A DNA stretch of 64,000 bases. Origin: an uncultured Nitrospiraceae bacterium (lineage in GTDB: Bacteria > Nitrospirota > Thermodesulfovibrionia > Thermodesulfovibrionales > Dissulfurispiraceae). Below are positions 63,794 to 64,000 of this stretch, piece by piece; within the stretch, counting starts at the first letter, position 1; the number at the start of each line of letters is the position of its first letter. The notes under the pieces were generated by a model. The model did no database searches. It was not told the origin of the DNA and saw only the letters and a list, made by a program, of their open reading frames with translations. Location of the stretch: positions 269,006 to 333,005 of the forward strand of contig CAIJNL010000002.1 in assembly GCA_903822005.1 (NCBI GenBank), given 5' to 3'. The translations under genes were made by a program, and so were the position numbers.

Positions 63794-63848
63794 CAATGCG
63801 CTCAAGTCGGACGCGGCTATGCCGTGCCGCTTACATTGAGCGTTAGAT
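63788..63848 (+). other. attC recombination site of an integron cassette
   Basis: The layout is that of a classical attC of about 60 bp. The left outer box CCATAAC (63788-63794) is slightly degenerate, while the right outer box GTTAGAT (63842-63848) fits GTTRRRY. The inner boxes are CGCTCAA (63799-63805) and its exact complement TTGAGCG (63836-63842). The centre holds a CGGC-TAT-GCCG hairpin with flanking complementary arms and unpaired bases on one side. Recombination would occur between G63842 and T63843. No integrase gene lies in the window. Confidence 0.88.
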
Positions 63849-63860
63849 GTTTATAAATAG

Positions 63861-64000
63861 TGTAGTGGCCCCCGTTTAAACCGGACATTGTAAAAACCAA
63901 AAATAAATTGTAGTCTTATGATTACACATATGACTACAACGAAGAAAGGGGCTACGATGAGACCGGTTGAGGTCATAACCTCGGTAGAACGCCGAAGACG
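63861..64000 (+). mobile_element. Left end of an insertion sequence, cut by the window edge
   Basis: It begins 13 bases after the attC site with TGTAGTGGCCCCCG, a plausible terminal inverted repeat beginning with TG. A short non-coding stretch follows, then a transposase start codon. The right end lies outside the window. The family is probably IS3 or IS66, judged from the protein start. Confidence 0.6.
63957..64000 (+). CDS. Transposase N-terminus (partial)
   Basis: The first 14 codons read MRPVEVITSVERRR, a common opening of helix-turn-helix OrfA/TnpA proteins of IS3- and IS66-family elements. AAAGGGG lies 6 bases before the ATG; an in-frame ATG 9 codons upstream is possible. The frame continues past the window edge, so neither completeness nor family can be decided. 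Confidence 0.6.
   Translation, partial: MRPVEVITSVERRR

Noticed and set aside
1..64000. tRNA, rRNA genes and CRISPR arrays
   Set aside because: No cloverleaf with a proper T-arm, no rRNA-like stretch and no regularly spaced repeats were found by reading; a covariance scan would be decisive.

Overview
The window is 64 kb of chromosome from a diderm (Gram-negative-type) bacterium. It has LolA-like and TolC-type envelope proteins, RND efflux, MotAB-like stator proteins, multihaem cytochrome c, rubredoxin, RNase J together with Rho, and many stand-alone response regulators. This mix is typical of environmental anaerobic or microaerophilic lineages such as Nitrospirota or Desulfobacterota. The lineage is an inference; there is no rRNA in the window to settle it. 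Genes are densely packed, often with 4-base overlaps, and most of the DNA is moderately GC-rich by eye. Several islands are clearly AT-richer and look acquired.

Layout. 0-7.2 kb: three response regulators (one HD-GYP), rho, a thioesterase and a chemoreceptor with a C-terminal sensor. 7.2-9.9 kb: a methyltransferase gene broken by an in-frame amber codon, then a NotI-family restriction endonuclease with a D12-class adenine methylase. 10-12.2 kb: an FAD dehydrogenase, a possible structured RNA and an RRM protein. 12.2-24.8 kb: a TetR regulator with its own promoter and operator, a complete RND pump (MFP, RND, TolC), a second TolC with EmrA/EmrB, then a nucleotidyltransferase-like gene, a TPM-domain protein and LemA. 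24.8-27.6 kb (minus strand): SnoaL-like protein, pirin, DoxX and a lipoprotein. 28-30.3 kb: HicAB, an Abi-alpha protein and rubredoxin. 30.3-35.9 kb (minus strand): a histidine kinase/SDR/radical SAM operon, a triheme cytochrome, a second radical SAM protein and a second SDR. 36-49 kb: a ParE/RelE-type toxin-antitoxin pair, CopA, RNase J, ferritin, UppP, FtsK, LolA, regulators, PdxA and an Old Yellow Enzyme. 49-63 kb: small membrane proteins, MotAB-like proteins, TyrS, an MFS transporter, succinate-semialdehyde dehydrogenase, ArgJ/ArgC, ribosomal proteins S9/L13, ThiD, RadA, a lipoprotein and KsgA. 63-64 kb: an integron-type gene cassette with a recognisable attC site, followed by the left end of an insertion sequence cut by the window edge.

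Most interesting points: (1) the attC cassette, whose stop codon is formed by the attC site; (2) a roughly 125-bp promoter-bearing block shared between that cassette and the Abi-alpha gene 34 kb away; (3) a NotI-like nuclease paired with an adenine methylase, which implies a target different from NotI's A-free site; (4) a roughly 150-nt candidate structured RNA upstream of the RRM gene; (5) several genes whose -10 boxes lie so close to the start codon that the mRNA is probably leaderless. No tRNA, rRNA or CRISPR array was seen.
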